NCBI GenBank assembly: GCA_007134775.1
Contig: SLKC01000162.1
Coordinates: 1-50,699, forward strand
Direction of reading: 5' to 3'
Source: Ectothiorhodospiraceae bacterium
Lineage (GTDB): Bacteria > Pseudomonadota > Gammaproteobacteria > XJ16 > Halofilaceae
Length of the DNA: 50,699 bases
The notes beneath the pieces are model-generated. The model searched no databases. It had not been told where the DNA came from and saw only the letters and a list, made by a program, of their open reading frames with translations. The translations under genes were made by a program, and so were the position numbers. Of this stretch, positions 17,348 through 26,324 are shown one piece after another; the first letter of the stretch is position 1; every line of letters begins with the position of its first letter.

Positions 17348-17408
17348 TGGATCCACCGGGGGCGTACCGTGTGGTGCGCTCCCGGCGCGTTGGCCCCCTG
17401 GATCCACC
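17348..17408. repeat. Paired direct repeat in the hutF / ammonia-lyase divergent region
   Basis: TGGATCCACC occurs at 17348-17357 and again at 17399-17408, 51 bases apart (about five helical turns), flanked by GGGGGC and GCCCCC. Only 139 bases separate the two divergent genes, so the pair is well placed to be a double operator for a looping regulator. The binding protein is unknown. Confidence 0.4.
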
Positions 17409-17421
17409 ACGGGAGACCCAC

Positions 17422-18864
17422 ATGAGCGTAACGATTGACGGCCGCCGGGATATCGGTCTGGCCGCCGTTGAGCGCGTGGCTTGGCACGGTGAGGGCGTGG
17501 CTCTGGCCCAGGCCGCCGTCGAGCGCATGCAGGCGAGCCGCGAGGGCTTCCTGCGTTTACTGGAGCACCCGGATGTCGTGATCTACGGCGTGACGTCGGG
17601 CTACGGGCAGATGGCCCATGTCCGGCTGGATGCGGACGAGCGCCTGCGCCATGCACGCCGTCCGCCGCACGCCAACCAGGTGACGTTCGGTGAGGCCTTT
17701 CCCGAGCGCGTCACGCGCGCGATTGTCCTGGCACGGTTGGCGAACTACGTCGATGGCCATGCGGCGATCACGCCGGCACTGGCCGTTGACGTCGCCGCCA
17801 TGCTCAATGGCGACGTCCTGCCCCGTGTGCCGCTGGAAGGCCACGGCGGTGCCGGCGAAATCCTGATCCTGGGTGAGCTCTTCGGCCCGCTCGCCCAACG
17901 CGCGGAGCCGCGGGAAAAGGACGTCCTGGCACTGATCAACGGCAGCCCCGGCGCGGCAGCGCTGGTGGCCGATGCCGCACTCGTTGGTCGACGTCGCCTG
18001 GCGCTGATCGAGGAGGTGTTCGCGCTCGCCTACGAGGCCTTCCAGGCACCGCTCGAACACATCGATCCGGTGCTCGCCGAGCTGTGGAACGACGCCGATG
18101 AGGCCGATGCGGTCAATGCGCTGGCGCGCCTGCTCGCCGGTGCCGATGGCACGCGCCGGCCCTATCAGGCGCCGGTGAGTTTCCGCATCCTGCCGCGTCT
18201 GCTCGGCCGCTTGCGGCGCGCCGTCCGGCAGGCGGAGGCGGCGGCCGAACGCTCGCTGCAGTCAGTCACCGACAACCCGATGTACATCCCGCCGAGCCGC
18301 GAACACCCCGATGGCCGGGTGCTGTCCAACGGCGGCTTCCACAACACGCTTGCGTCGCCAGCCCTCGACGAGCTGGCGGCGATCTACGCCGACCTATGCA
18401 CGCTCGCGGATCGGCAGACGGCGAAGCTGTTGAACGGTGCGGTGTCGCGGCTGCCGGATCAGCTGCGCGCTGACGGGGACGATCCGCGCTACATGGGCTG
18501 CCTGCCCATGGTGCAGGTGGGTCTGGGCGAGGCCGCACGGCGCGCCGCGCAACGTACCTTCCTCCCGGGCAGCGAGAGCGGCGGTTTCGGCCAGAACGAT
18601 GTCGCCACCAATGCCGTCACCGCTTGGCGGGCGCAGGCGGAGGCCGGGCGCTTGCTCGAGGGAACGCTGGCGCCGCTCGCCCTGGTCGCGAGCCAGGCGC
18701 TGCACGTCACTGGGCGCGATGCGCCGTCGGCCCTGAAGGAGCGGCTGGCGGGCGTGCGCTCGGCCGCCCCCGTGCTCGACCCCGACATGCGCCCCCTCGG
18801 GCCCGATGCAGGTCAGCTCGCCGAGCGGTTCCGTACCGAGATCCTCGATGGGAGTCCGTCATGA
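17422..18864 (+). CDS. Aromatic amino acid ammonia-lyase homologue lacking the MIO serine
   Basis: A 480-residue member of the HAL/PAL/TAL superfamily. Normal members deaminate His, Phe or Tyr using a cofactor (MIO) made from an internal Ala-Ser-Gly. Here the aligned segment reads VLPRVPLEGHGGAGEIL against [17 protein letters not shown] in hutH of this window, so Ala-Ser-Gly is Ala-Gly-Glu (A144-G145-E146) and MIO cannot form by the known route. Other sites are partly kept: the catalytic-loop Tyr (VIYGVTSGYG, Y55), Asn of LINGS and TDNP are present. QDPYSLR has become QAPVSFR, losing a second active-site Tyr. The frame is intact, so it is a maintained gene rather than debris. It overlaps the next gene by 4 bases (ATGA). 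Its reaction is unknown. Confidence 0.82.
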   Translation: MSVTIDGRRDIGLAAVERVAWHGEGVALAQAAVERMQASREGFLRLLEHPDVVIYGVTSGYGQMAHVRLDADERLRHARRPPHANQVTFGEAFPERVTRAIVLARLANYVDGHAAITPALAVDVAAMLNGDVLPRVPLEGHGGAGEILILGELFGPLAQRAEPREKDVLALINGSPGAAALVADAALVGRRRLALIEEVFALAYEAFQAPLEHIDPVLAELWNDADEADAVNALARLLAGADGTRRPYQAPVSFRILPRLLGRLRRAVRQAEAAAERSLQSVTDNPMYIPPSREHPDGRVLSNGGFHNTLASPALDELAAIYADLCTLADRQTAKLLNGAVSRLPDQLRADGDDPRYMGCLPMVQVGLGEAARRAAQRTFLPGSESGGFGQNDVATNAVTAWRAQAEAGRLLEGTLAPLALVASQALHVTGRDAPSALKERLAGVRSAAPVLDPDMRPLGPDAGQLAERFRTEILDGSPS

Positions 18865-19874
18865 CCGAATCCGCCACTGAGCCCACACTGCTGCTGACGG
18901 CGCGCGATGTCGCCGAGATCGCGCTGACCGATGCGGAAGTCATTGCCGCGGTAGAGCGCTCGCTCGCCGCGCAGGGACGCGGCCAGACCGTGATCGAGCC
19001 GCGCGTCCACCTTGTGCCCGAGTCCTCGGACAAGGGCCACTTCAATGTCCTGCGCGGCTATGTGGCCCCGCTCGCCTCCGCCGGTGTCAAGGTCGTCGGC
19101 GACTTCTATCGCAACTACGAGCGCGGCCTGCCCTCGGAGCTGGCCGTGCTCAATCTCTTCGATCCAGAGACGGGCGCGTTGCGCGCGATGGTCGAGGCGA
19201 CGGGCATCACGAGCATGCGCACGGGGGCGTTGACCGCCATTGGTGCGAAGCATCTTGCACGCCCGGACAGCCGGGTGCTCGGCCACATCGGTACGCGGGG
19301 GACGGCCTACTGGAACGTGCGCCTGCTCGACGGCCTGTTCGACTTCGACGAGATCCGGGTCCACTCCCGCCGCCCTGAGAGTCGCCAGGCCTTTGCCGAT
19401 CAGTTGACGACCGATCTGGGCAAACGGGTCACGGTGGTCGAGGACTGGGCATCCTGTGTCCAGGGCGCGGACATCGTCGTCGAGGCCTCGCGCCTACCCA
19501 GTCCGCAGCCACTGCTGAAGACCGAATGGATCAAGCCGGGCGCGCTGGTGGTCCCCTACGGCACGATGAGCGCGGTCGAGCTGTCGCTGACCGACATCAT
19601 GAGCAAGGTCGTGGTCGACGATTGGGGGCAGTGCAAGCCGGGGCGCCCGTACGGTGCGCTGCGCGAGCATGTCGACAGTGGCCGCGTGACCTGGGAGTCA
19701 CTGCACGCCGAGCTGGGGCAGATTGTCGCCGGTCTGCGACCGGGACGCGAAACCGCCGAGGAGAAGATTCTGTTCTGGCACCGGGGGCTCAGTACCAGCG
19801 ATGTCGCCCTCGGCCATGCGCTGCTCGAGGCGGCGAAGAGCCGCGGTCTGGGGCAGTGGCTGGCGTTTCATTGA
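18861..19874 (+). CDS. Ornithine cyclodeaminase/mu-crystallin family protein
   Basis: A 337-residue NAD(P)-dependent protein of the OCD/mu-crystallin family, which includes ornithine cyclodeaminase, alanine dehydrogenase, ketimine reductases and the EutC protein of ectoine catabolism. Visible features are the N-terminal LLLTARDVAEIALTDAEVI, VKVVGDF, the conserved TSMRTGALTAIGAKHLAR segment contacting substrate carboxylate and cofactor, a Rossmann turn (GHIGTRGTAYWNV) and a C-terminal LSTSDVALGHALLE. The Lys of typical OCD catalysis was not located with confidence. Translationally coupled to the MIO-less lyase homologue, it probably acts in the same pathway. It is convergent with the ABC transporter operon. 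Confidence 0.82.
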   Translation: MTESATEPTLLLTARDVAEIALTDAEVIAAVERSLAAQGRGQTVIEPRVHLVPESSDKGHFNVLRGYVAPLASAGVKVVGDFYRNYERGLPSELAVLNLFDPETGALRAMVEATGITSMRTGALTAIGAKHLARPDSRVLGHIGTRGTAYWNVRLLDGLFDFDEIRVHSRRPESRQAFADQLTTDLGKRVTVVEDWASCVQGADIVVEASRLPSPQPLLKTEWIKPGALVVPYGTMSAVELSLTDIMSKVVVDDWGQCKPGRPYGALREHVDSGRVTWESLHAELGQIVAGLRPGRETAEEKILFWHRGLSTSDVALGHALLEAAKSRGLGQWLAFH

Positions 19875-19912
19875 CGTCGCACGGGCGTAGCGGTCGCCGG
19901 TCATGGTCATTG

Positions 19913-19947
19913 TCGGGTTGCGCCCCGCGGTGCGCGGCGCAACCCGA
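19913..19947. repeat. REP-like palindrome A
   Basis: TCGGGTTGCGCC and GGCGCAACCCGA form a perfect 12-bp stem around 11 bases. It lies in the convergent gap between the OCD-family gene and the ABC operon and could terminate either transcript. A similar palindrome follows 50 bases later, so the pair looks like a small cluster of repetitive extragenic palindromes. Confidence 0.6.
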
Positions 19948-19998
19948 TCTCCGCGCTCTGCCGGATGGGTCGGAGGGGCGATTGCGGTAATCGCTGCC

Positions 19999-20035
19999 GT
20001 CGGGCTTCGCGCCACTGTGCGGCGCTCAGCCCGAC
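19999..20035. repeat. REP-like palindrome B
   Basis: GTCGGGCT-TC-GCGCC pairs with GGCGC-TC-AGCCCGAC: two stems of 8 and 5 bp with a symmetric 2x2 internal loop and a 7-base apical loop. It has the GTCGGG...CCCGAC signature shared with palindrome A. No REP-associated transposase gene is in the window. Confidence 0.6.
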
Positions 20036-20050
20036 CTACGTGTCGGCCGC

Positions 20051-22141
20051 TTAGCCCACCGATTCGCTCGCCGGTTCGTGGTACTCGAACACGGGCTTGG
20101 CGCGCTTGAGCTCCTCGATCGGGATGTGGCACGTGATCGTGTGTCCGGGACTGACCTCGCGCTCCGGCGGGGGCTCATTGTCACAGATCTCGCCAATCCG
20201 GTGCGGGCAGCGTGTCGAGAAGGGGCAGCCCTTCGGCGGCGCCATGACACTCGGGAGGTTGCCCTCGAGCAGGATCTCGCGCTTCTGGATGTTCGGATCG
20301 GCGATCGGGACGGCCGATAGCAGGGCCTCCGTATAGGGATTGTAGGGCGGCGAGAAGACCTCGTCGGTGGTCCCGCGCTCCATGATCCAGCCCAGATACA
20401 TGACGACCACGCTGTCGGAGAGGTAGCGCACCGTCGATAGGTCGTGGCTGATGAACAGCAGCGTGGTGTGGTGTTCTCGCTGGATGTCCATCAGCAACTC
20501 GGTGACCGCCGCGGCGACCGAGACATCGAGGGCGGATACAGGCTCGTCGGCGACGACCATGGCCGGATTGCCGGCGAAGGCGCGGGCGATACCGACGCGC
20601 TGTTTCTGGCCACCGGAGAGCTGGCGCGGGCGCCGGTAGTAGAAGTCGCGCGGCAGCTTCACGATGTCGAGTAGCTCGAATACCTTGTCGCGGATGCGGT
20701 CCTGGCTGCGCGCATTGGTGAAGCGCTGGATGACGCGACCGATCTGCGGGCCCACGCGGTGGCTGGGGTTGAGCGTGTCGAACGGATTCTGGAACACCAT
20801 CTGTAGCGCAGAGATGCGATCCGGGGGGCGCTTGCGCACAGGCTGATAGGCGATTTCCGTGTCTTCGAGCTTGATCGAGCCGCCCGTGGCGGTCTCCAGT
20901 CCCATCAGGACCTTAGCGAAGGTTGATTTGCCGCAGCCGGATTCGCCCACGATCGCCACGGTCTCCGCCCGGCGGGCGTTGAAGGTGAGCGACTCGTTGG
21001 CCTTGACGTGGCGTACGCGCTCGCCGCGCAGGATCGCCGGTATCGAATTGTTGTACACCGGGTAATACTTCTGCATCCGATCGATCTTGAGGACCACTTC
21101 ACCGAGCGTGAGGGGGTCCTTTTGTTCGGGCTTTGATTCGGCCTGATCGTGCTTGATCTCCTCGATGCGGACGCAGCGTGCGTAATGCCCGCGCTGTTCG
21201 TCGACCCGCCTGTGCGGGATCGTGTCCTGGTCGCAGCGCCCGGCCTTGAAGAAGTCGCAGCGGGGACCGAAATTGCAGCCCGGCGGGCGTTCATGCGGTA
21301 GCGGTAGCTGCCCGCGGATCGGCTTCAGCGGCGTCGCGTTCTTGTCCATGCTCGGCGATGCGATGCAGCCGAACAGGCCGTGCGTATACGGGTGCCGCGG
21401 GTTGCGGAAAAGCTGGTCGATCGAGCCTTCCTCAACCACTTCGCCCGAGTACATGACGAAGACCCGGTCGCAGGTCTCGCGGATCAGCCCCAGATTGTGC
21501 GAAATGTAGATCTGGGCCGTACCGAAGCGGCGGCTGATGTCGCCGATCAGTTTGATGATCCCAGCCTCGACGGTCACATCGAGCGCCGTGGTCGGCTCGT
21601 CGAGCACCAGCAGCGAGGCGTTCGCGAGTAGGCCCATGGCGATGACCACGCGCTGCTGCTGGCCGCCCGAAAGCTGATGCGGGAATGCCTCCATCACCCG
21701 TTCGGGATCGGGGAGCTGGACATCGCGCAGGATCTGCAGGGCGCGGTCGCGCGCCTCGCTCTCCGAGGCGCCCTCGTGCGTTAACGGGATCTCCATGAGC
21801 TGCTGGCGGATCTTCAAGCTCGGATTGAGCGAGGCGAACGGCTCCTGGTAGATCATGGCGATCTCGGAGCCGCGCGTCTTGCGCAGCTCTTCTTGCGACA
21901 TCTCCGCCATGTCGCGGCCCTTGTACAGCACCTGACCACCGACGATGGCGCCATTGGTACCCATGTGCTGCATGATCGCCATCGCAACGGTGGATTTGCC
22001 GCAGCCGGATTCGCCGACGATACCGATGGTCTCCCCGGCGTGGACCTCGACACTGAAGTCGATCACAGCGGGGATCTCGCCGGCACGCGTGTAGTACGAG
22101 ATCGACAGGTTGCGTGCTTCGAGTACGGGTGGCTCTGCCAT
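20051..22141 (-). CDS. Peptide/nickel-type ABC transporter, fused double ATPase (DppD-DppF-like)
   Basis: A 696-residue protein with two complete oligopeptide-type ATP-binding domains in one chain. Each has Walker A GESGCGKST (about residues 43-51 and again near 395), LSGGQ (QLSGGQQQR, QLSGGQKQR), Walker B (VLDEPTTALD, VADEPVSALD) and a switch His (YISHNLG, FISHDLS). Each ends with the oligopeptide-ATPase extension containing clustered Cys (CNFGPRCDFFKAGRC and CPFSTRCPHRIGEIC), which in related transporters can hold an Fe-S cluster or bind near the permease. It powers the two permeases encoded just upstream. The DppD and DppF equivalents are usually separate genes. Confidence 0.92.
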   Translation of the reverse strand: MAEPPVLEARNLSISYYTRAGEIPAVIDFSVEVHAGETIGIVGESGCGKSTVAMAIMQHMGTNGAIVGGQVLYKGRDMAEMSQEELRKTRGSEIAMIYQEPFASLNPSLKIRQQLMEIPLTHEGASESEARDRALQILRDVQLPDPERVMEAFPHQLSGGQQQRVVIAMGLLANASLLVLDEPTTALDVTVEAGIIKLIGDISRRFGTAQIYISHNLGLIRETCDRVFVMYSGEVVEEGSIDQLFRNPRHPYTHGLFGCIASPSMDKNATPLKPIRGQLPLPHERPPGCNFGPRCDFFKAGRCDQDTIPHRRVDEQRGHYARCVRIEEIKHDQAESKPEQKDPLTLGEVVLKIDRMQKYYPVYNNSIPAILRGERVRHVKANESLTFNARRAETVAIVGESGCGKSTFAKVLMGLETATGGSIKLEDTEIAYQPVRKRPPDRISALQMVFQNPFDTLNPSHRVGPQIGRVIQRFTNARSQDRIRDKVFELLDIVKLPRDFYYRRPRQLSGGQKQRVGIARAFAGNPAMVVADEPVSALDVSVAAAVTELLMDIQREHHTTLLFISHDLSTVRYLSDSVVVMYLGWIMERGTTDEVFSPPYNPYTEALLSAVPIADPNIQKREILLEGNLPSVMAPPKGCPFSTRCPHRIGEICDNEPPPEREVSPGHTITCHIPIEELKRAKPVFEYHEPASESVG

Positions 22142-22157
22142 GGTTGTTACTCCCGGC

Positions 22158-23045
22158 TCAGTCGCGCAGCGAGATCTCGCGCAGACCGTCGGCCATCATG
22201 TTGAATCCGAGAATGAGGCTGGAAAGGGCAGCCGCAGGTGCCAGCATCACGTGGCCCGCGTGCGCTCCCAGCTCGACGGCTTCGTTGATCATCATGCCCC
22301 AGTCGGGCTCCGGTGGCGGCAGCCCGAGGCCGAGGAAGCTCAGGGTCGCGATCGCGACCACGGTATAACCGAAGCGCAGACAGACATCGACGATCAGCGG
22401 TCCGCGGGCATTGGGCAGCAGCTCGACGAACATGATGTAGAGCGAGGACTCCCCTCGTGTCTGCGCCGCCGCGACGTAGTCCCGCGTTCGCAGATCCATG
22501 ATGAGTCCGCGCACGATTCGCATCACGATCGGCGCCGTGGTGAAGGTCACAGCGATGACGATGTTGACGCCGGAAGCGCCGAGGAACGCGATGATCAGCA
22601 CGTAGAGGACCAACACGGGGAACGAGAGCAGGATGTTCGCGAAGAACGAGACGACGTCGTCGACCAGGCCGCCGAGATAACCCGCGAGCACGCCCATGGT
22701 GATGCCCACGGCGTAGGCGCAGAGGATCGCGAGCATAGCCCAGACCATGACGCGCTGTGAGCCCCAGATCACGCGGGAGAGGACGTCTCGTCCCCGGTTG
22801 TCGGTGCCCAGCCAGTGGGTGCCGCCGTCGAAGGCCTCGCCGCCCGGTGGCACGAGGCGTACCGAGGCATCCAGTGGGTCGTAAAGAGGTAGCAGGGGGG
22901 CGAGGATCGCCATCAACACCCAGAACAGGACGATGGCCGCTCCGATCATGCCGAACCACGATTCGCGGAGCAGGGCGATCGAGCGGAGGAAACCCATGAT
23001 GCGGGAGGGCCGGGCGCTGGCGGTTGCTGTTGGATTATCGCTCAT
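22158..23045 (-). CDS. Peptide-type ABC transporter permease (DppC/OppC-like)
   Basis: A 295-residue inner-membrane permease. The N-terminal membrane segment (GAAIVLFWVLMAILAPLL) and a periplasmic loop with HWLGTDNRGRDVLSRVIWGSQ are typical of the DppC side. The remaining spans contain an EAA-type coupling loop (AAAQTRGESSLYIMFVELLPN). The stop lies 16 bases before the fused ATPase start, and its own start is 4 bases after the DppB-like stop. Substrate class follows the whole operon: short peptides, opines or other amino-acid derivatives. Confidence 0.9.
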   Translation of the reverse strand: MSDNPTATASARPSRIMGFLRSIALLRESWFGMIGAAIVLFWVLMAILAPLLPLYDPLDASVRLVPPGGEAFDGGTHWLGTDNRGRDVLSRVIWGSQRVMVWAMLAILCAYAVGITMGVLAGYLGGLVDDVVSFFANILLSFPVLVLYVLIIAFLGASGVNIVIAVTFTTAPIVMRIVRGLIMDLRTRDYVAAAQTRGESSLYIMFVELLPNARGPLIVDVCLRFGYTVVAIATLSFLGLGLPPPEPDWGMMINEAVELGAHAGHVMLAPAAALSSLILGFNMMADGLREISLRD

Positions 23046-23049
23046 GGCA

Positions 23050-23982
23050 TCAACTCACGCGGATCCGGGGGTTCAGGAACATGTAACCAATATCGGACAG
23101 GAAGTACGACAGCACCGCCACGAAGACCGCGACCAGCGTGCATGCCTGGATTACGAAGATGTCGCCGAACAGAGCGGCGTCGAGCAGCAGTGTGCCGAAG
23201 CCGCGGTAGGCGAAGAAGACTTCGACGACGATGACCCCCGAGAGCAGGTAGTTGAGCTGCAGCATGATCACGGTGAACGGTGCGATGAGCGCATTGCGCA
23301 ACGCGTGTTTGAGGATCACCTTGCGATACGGTAGTCCTTTGAGAATCGCAGTGCGTATGTATTGCGAGTTCATGACCTCGGCCATCGATGCGCGTGTCAT
23401 GCGGACGACGTAACCGCCGCCGTAGAGCAGGAGTACGAGCACAGGCAGGATGATCTGCCGCGTATCCCAGCCGTCGTACATACCCGAGGTGCCCGGTAGC
23501 CAGCCGAGCCAGAACACGAATATCGCCGTCAGGAACGTGGCCGAGGCGAACTCCGGAACCGAGGTCGTGCCAACGGCGCCGATCGATATGACGCGATCAC
23601 GCAGCGAGCCCTCCTTGATGCCGGAGAGCACGCCGAACAGCAGCGCCAAAGGGATCATCAGTGCGAACAGCCAGAAGCCCAGGATGGCCGTCATTCGCAG
23701 TCGGTCCCACAGGACTTCGTTGACGGGAACGCGCAACTGATGGGAGTAACCGAAGTCGCCTTGCAGGACACCCCACACCCATTCGAAGTAGCGCCCCACG
23801 GCGGGCTCCATGTATCCCTGCTGTTCGAGCCAGAGTTGGCGCTGCTCTTCGGTCGTATAGGGGCCTAGGACCTGACCTGCCACATTCATCTTGTTGAATT
23901 CGAAGATGGTGAACAGGATGATCGTCACCACGATCATGATGAGCAGCATCTGGCCAAGTCGTCGGGCAATGAAAATCAACAT
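23050..23982 (-). CDS. Peptide-type ABC transporter permease (DppB/OppB-like)
   Basis: A 310-residue permease beginning MLIFIARRLGQMLLIMIVVT, the standard DppB first span. A long periplasmic insert (about residues 30-90) is followed by GDFGYSHQLRVPVNEVL and the coupling motif region VVRMTRASMAEVMNSQYIRTA. A hairpin at 24074-24105 separates it from the binding-protein gene upstream, and it is nearly contiguous with the DppC-like gene. Confidence 0.9.
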   Translation of the reverse strand: MLIFIARRLGQMLLIMIVVTIILFTIFEFNKMNVAGQVLGPYTTEEQRQLWLEQQGYMEPAVGRYFEWVWGVLQGDFGYSHQLRVPVNEVLWDRLRMTAILGFWLFALMIPLALLFGVLSGIKEGSLRDRVISIGAVGTTSVPEFASATFLTAIFVFWLGWLPGTSGMYDGWDTRQIILPVLVLLLYGGGYVVRMTRASMAEVMNSQYIRTAILKGLPYRKVILKHALRNALIAPFTVIMLQLNYLLSGVIVVEVFFAYRGFGTLLLDAALFGDIFVIQACTLVAVFVAVLSYFLSDIGYMFLNPRIRVS

Positions 23983-24073
23983 GGCGCGGCAAACCCCCGC
24001 TGGTTCTGGTGCCGGGTCGGGGCCGGCATGCCATTAGTTATCGTATTGGCGGCGCACCGGATACCCGGAAACT

Positions 24074-24105
24074 ACTGGGGCCCGCCGTTGCCGGCGGGCC
24101 CCAGT
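24074..24105 (-). terminator. Strong intercistronic hairpin between binding-protein and permease genes
   Basis: CTGGGGCCCGCC and GGCGGGCCCCAG form a perfect 12-bp stem (13 with the outer A-T) around six bases, 14 bases after the binding-protein stop. Hairpins here commonly cause partial termination or protect upstream mRNA, giving more binding protein than membrane components. On the minus strand the bases after it (TAGTTTCC) contain only a short T run. Confidence 0.7.
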
Positions 24106-24118
24106 GACCGATGCGACT

Positions 24119-25810
24119 TCAGTCGTCGATCCACACCTTGTGGAAGATGTGATAGAGCGTCGGCTGCCCCGGGAAGTTCTTGACGTAATCCTTCGCCGCC
24201 GTGAAGCGCGGTGCCCAGACCGGTTGGCAGATTACGGCGTCTTCCTGCAGGATCTCCATCGCTTGCCGGAGGACTTCGCTGCGCTCGTCGGCATCGAGGA
24301 TGGACTCGGCCTGGTCCATGATTTCGTCGAACTCCGGATTGGCGTAGTTGGTCTCGTTCCAGGCGGCCCCGCTGCGGTAGGCCAGACTCAGGACCATGGT
24401 ACCGAGCGGGCGGTGGACCCACTGCGTCGCGCCGAGCGGGGTCTCGGTCCAGATCTCCCAGTACCGCGATGACGGCATCATGTTGATACGTAGATCGACG
24501 TTGATGGCACGCAGGTGCTGTGCCCAGAGTTCGGCCATCTGCTGGTCGGTGGGGCCACCGACATTGCCGACGTCGATGCTGATCTCCAGTCCGTCGCCGT
24601 AACCCGCCTCCTCGAGAAGTGCACGCGCCCCCTCGATATCCTGCTCCATCTCGGGGAGCTGGTAGTAGTCGGGGTGGATCGGATGGACGTGGTGATGCTC
24701 GCCATGCTCACCCTCGTCGTTGAACATCAGCCGGTTGTAGGCCGGGATGTCGATCGCCTTGAGCAGCGCTTGGCGCACGCGCTTGTCGTCGAAGGGTGGT
24801 TCATTGACATGCATGCGCATCACTGTGCACGTCGCCGAATCGACAGTGACGATATGGGCGTCGTCCATGTCCTCTGCCATGCGCAGGTTGTCGATGTCGA
24901 ACTCGTAGACCGCATCCGCCTGGCCACCCTGCAGTGCGGCGACATGAGATGACCCGTCTTCGCCGACGTCGATATAGACGATCTCGTCGAGGTAGATCGG
25001 CCCGCCGATGTAGGGGTCATCGAGGTCCTCGCCCCAATAGGGCCGATCGGCGCGCTGCAGCACGGCACGGCTGCCGACCCGGTGCTCGGCGAGCGTGTAC
25101 GGCCCGGTGCCGTTCGGGTTCGCGGAGAGGTCGCCATCGAAGTCGCGATGCACGATCGCCGTGGGATAGTTGAACAGGTTCTCCGGGATCGCGAGCTGGC
25201 CCGTACGCATGCGCAGCTTGACCGTGTAATCATCGACCTTCTCGACCGCACCATCAATCATGCGGCGTTCGCCGTTGACCTCCTCGGTCATGGCGGAAAA
25301 CAGGCTCATGTTCGGCGAGCCGGTGGCGGGATCGAGCCAGCGCTCGAAGTTGAACACCACATCGTCGGCGATGAAATCGTCGCCGTTGTGCCACTTGATG
25401 CCCTGGCGGAGGTGGAAGGTCCACTCCCGCAGGTCCTCGGAGGCTTCCCACTCCCGCGCCAGGTAGGGGCGCGTGACGTTGTCGGCCCCGGTGCAGGTGA
25501 GATACTCGACGATATGTCGGGAAAGGTTGGAGCGCTCGACCCAGTCGAAGGTGGCCGGGTCCTGCATCTCCTGGACCTGCATCGCGACGCGCAGGCGCCC
25601 GCCCATTTTACCGTTGTCGCCCGCGTGTGCCGGCGCGACCAGTGGGTTCCCCGTGATCTTGCCGATTAAGCTATAGGACGCTGCGGCGGACATGCCCAGC
25701 AGGGTGCTGGTGCGGAGGAAGTCTCTGCGACTCATCTTGCCTTGCCGCAGGTCTTCGGCAAGCTTGGGAATGGCCGGGTGTTTGGGCCGTTTCAATTCAT
25801 CTTCGTTCAT
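24119..25810 (-). CDS. Peptide-type ABC transporter substrate-binding protein with Tat signal
   Basis: A 563-residue family-5 extracellular solute-binding protein (DppA/OppA type). The N-terminus carries a twin-arginine motif (SRRDFLR) and a hydrophobic stretch (LLGMSAAASYSLIG) after a longer than usual n-region, so export folded by Tat is likely. The mature part has the family pattern REWTFHLRQGIKWHNGDDF, NGTGPYTL, and KRVRQALLKAIDI. It is first in a four-gene minus-strand operon (binding protein, B, C, fused ATPase). The ligand is unknown. The MIO-less lyase/OCD pair converges on this operon, suggesting but not proving a shared substrate. Confidence 0.9.
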   Translation of the reverse strand: MNEDELKRPKHPAIPKLAEDLRQGKMSRRDFLRTSTLLGMSAAASYSLIGKITGNPLVAPAHAGDNGKMGGRLRVAMQVQEMQDPATFDWVERSNLSRHIVEYLTCTGADNVTRPYLAREWEASEDLREWTFHLRQGIKWHNGDDFIADDVVFNFERWLDPATGSPNMSLFSAMTEEVNGERRMIDGAVEKVDDYTVKLRMRTGQLAIPENLFNYPTAIVHRDFDGDLSANPNGTGPYTLAEHRVGSRAVLQRADRPYWGEDLDDPYIGGPIYLDEIVYIDVGEDGSSHVAALQGGQADAVYEFDIDNLRMAEDMDDAHIVTVDSATCTVMRMHVNEPPFDDKRVRQALLKAIDIPAYNRLMFNDEGEHGEHHHVHPIHPDYYQLPEMEQDIEGARALLEEAGYGDGLEISIDVGNVGGPTDQQMAELWAQHLRAINVDLRINMMPSSRYWEIWTETPLGATQWVHRPLGTMVLSLAYRSGAAWNETNYANPEFDEIMDQAESILDADERSEVLRQAMEILQEDAVICQPVWAPRFTAAKDYVKNFPGQPTLYHIFHKVWIDD

Positions 25811-26149
25811 GATCTACCCCGCTGGAGCTGCATAGGATGAAGACCCCCTCGATGGCTTGCTGACCACTTGTATTCGGGGGTGCGACGATGGGAGGAGACA
25901 GCCGATACAGGACGCATCGGTGCCGGGTTGGCCGAAGGGCAATGATGGCTCGAGGCCATGCGGAACGCGTGTGCTTTCGACAAATTCACTTCCCCTTCGG
26001 GGCTTCTTTCACGAATCTAGCGCCTAAACCGCAGTGGTGCAAACACGGATCGAATGTTACTGATCGAGTTGTACCGGCCATTGCGCTTGCGGTGAAAGCA
26101 CTCACGCTCACCCCCGGCCGCTGACGCTGCGCCGATGGTAGACCGGAGC

Positions 26150-26162
26150 AGTCACTGTGACT
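26150..26162. promoter_or_regulatory. Palindromic operator-like site
   Basis: AGTCAC-T-GTGACT is a perfect inverted repeat of 6+1+6 in the divergent gap between the ABC transporter and aldehyde dehydrogenase genes. A further CAGTGACTT half-site lies at about 26172-26180. The size suits a dimeric repressor; no cognate regulator gene is adjacent. Confidence 0.35.
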
Positions 26163-26324
26163 CGCCACACACCAGTGACTTAGCGCCACTTACAAGCACC
26201 TGCCTGCGGCTTTGGGCATTGCCTCTTCAACCATGTGTAACGGTTCTGTAATTGGGGGGTATGCGGCTATCCGGTTGCCGACCAAAATTCTCTCCGGTGC
26301 GACCCAGCCTCGCGGAGTCATCCA

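Noticed and set aside
18861-19874. Ectoine catabolism eutC assignment
   Set aside because: The family match is real, but no eutB, eutD/doeA or eutE genes accompany it.
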